DNA of 64,000 nucleotides from Selaginella moellendorffii (Eukaryota > Streptophyta > Lycopodiopsida > Selaginellales > Selaginellaceae). Every line of letters starts with the position of its first letter. Within the stretch, counting starts at the first letter, position 1. Positions 63,642 to 64,000 of this stretch are shown here, one piece after another. The DNA is taken from positions 3,880,660-3,944,659 of the forward strand of contig NW_003314265.1 of the NCBI RefSeq assembly GCF_000143415.4, read 5' to 3'. A program made the position numbers and the translations under genes. The notes under the pieces are model-generated. The model made no database searches. It was not told the DNA's origin and saw only the letters and a program-made list of their open reading frames with translations.

Positions 63642-64000
63642 GGAAAGGATGGCGTTCTCGCCTCGTCCTCGATTAGAGGTGTGGTTTTGGGTTTCAAAGT
63701 CATCTTTGGCATACAAACGAATGATTTCGTTCGCAGATCCGAATCAGCCGCAACACTGCACTTAGCCGACGCATCGTTGAGAACTCCGAGGTTTATCACA
63801 CAATCTCGCGAGACATTGTACCAGTTCACCACTTCTTTTCTCGCAGCCGTGACTCGAGACCAATGGTGGCAAGCCACCGCATTGTGCCTCCGAGTAAAAT
63901 AAGCAAACGTTTTTTTTGGGCTTAAGTTAACATCACCGAGATCTGGGGCAACGAAGGTGCGATGTTGCCTCGCTAATAAGCTCCCTTTCATCGATCCGTG
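63642..64000. other. PGM 3' region
   Basis: Downstream of the PGM stop. No further gene is supported before the window ends. Confidence 0.4.

Overview
The window looks like nuclear DNA of an early-diverging land plant. The very short introns (about 45-75 bp, GT...AG), compact spacing and plant-specific genes (UDP-rhamnose synthase, pectate lyase, plastid phosphoglucomutase, the plastid HP30 translocase, a C-type-lectin receptor kinase) fit a lycophyte such as Selaginella. The species is an inference from gene structure, not something read directly. Gene islands alternate with AT-rich, transposon-filled stretches. I saw no tRNA, rRNA or CRISPR.

Layout. 1-440 is a 24-bp tandem array next to telomere-like CCCTAA motifs. 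1258-4596 is an intact intron-containing MULE-like transposase gene, followed by a small zinc-finger-like ORF and a decayed Ty3/gypsy copy (5.7-7.9 kb). 8-20.4 kb is a reshuffled gene island: a GT90 glycosyltransferase pseudogene, UDP-rhamnose synthase (RHM), a mitochondrial MaoC-type hydratase overlapping head-to-head with glycyl-tRNA synthetase, a loose 3' piece of RHM, an intact GT90 gene, a secreted EUL/ricin-B-like lectin, a broken GlyRS piece and another intact GT90 gene. 20.7-32 kb is a nest of related Ty3/gypsy elements, all carrying a TCGGAC-type minisatellite between gag and protease.

32.2-45.5 kb is a second gene island: an IQ-motif protein, a TPR protein, ribosomal protein L4, a pectate lyase and an S28 serine carboxypeptidase. 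45.6-49.6 kb is AT-rich with another Ty3/gypsy remnant. 49.6-54.3 kb holds a secreted protein that joins an unrecognised N-terminal region to a bulb-type (GNA) lectin domain, a rearranged pseudogene copy of it containing an inverted segment, and two small genes between them (a possible mitoribosomal protein and a single-exon TIM50-like phosphatase). 54.5-63.6 kb holds a small cysteine-rich secreted protein, a C-type-lectin receptor kinase that looks like a pseudokinase, and a divergent pair of plastid genes (HP30 translocase and phosphoglucomutase).

How the genes relate. Most are ordinary housekeeping or cell-wall genes. RHM, GT90, pectate lyase and PGM all touch sugar or wall metabolism, but nothing shows that they are coordinated. 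The less ordinary content is the lectin fusion and its broken copy, the internal minisatellite of the retroelement family, the inverted LTR, and the trail of gene fragments left by local duplication.
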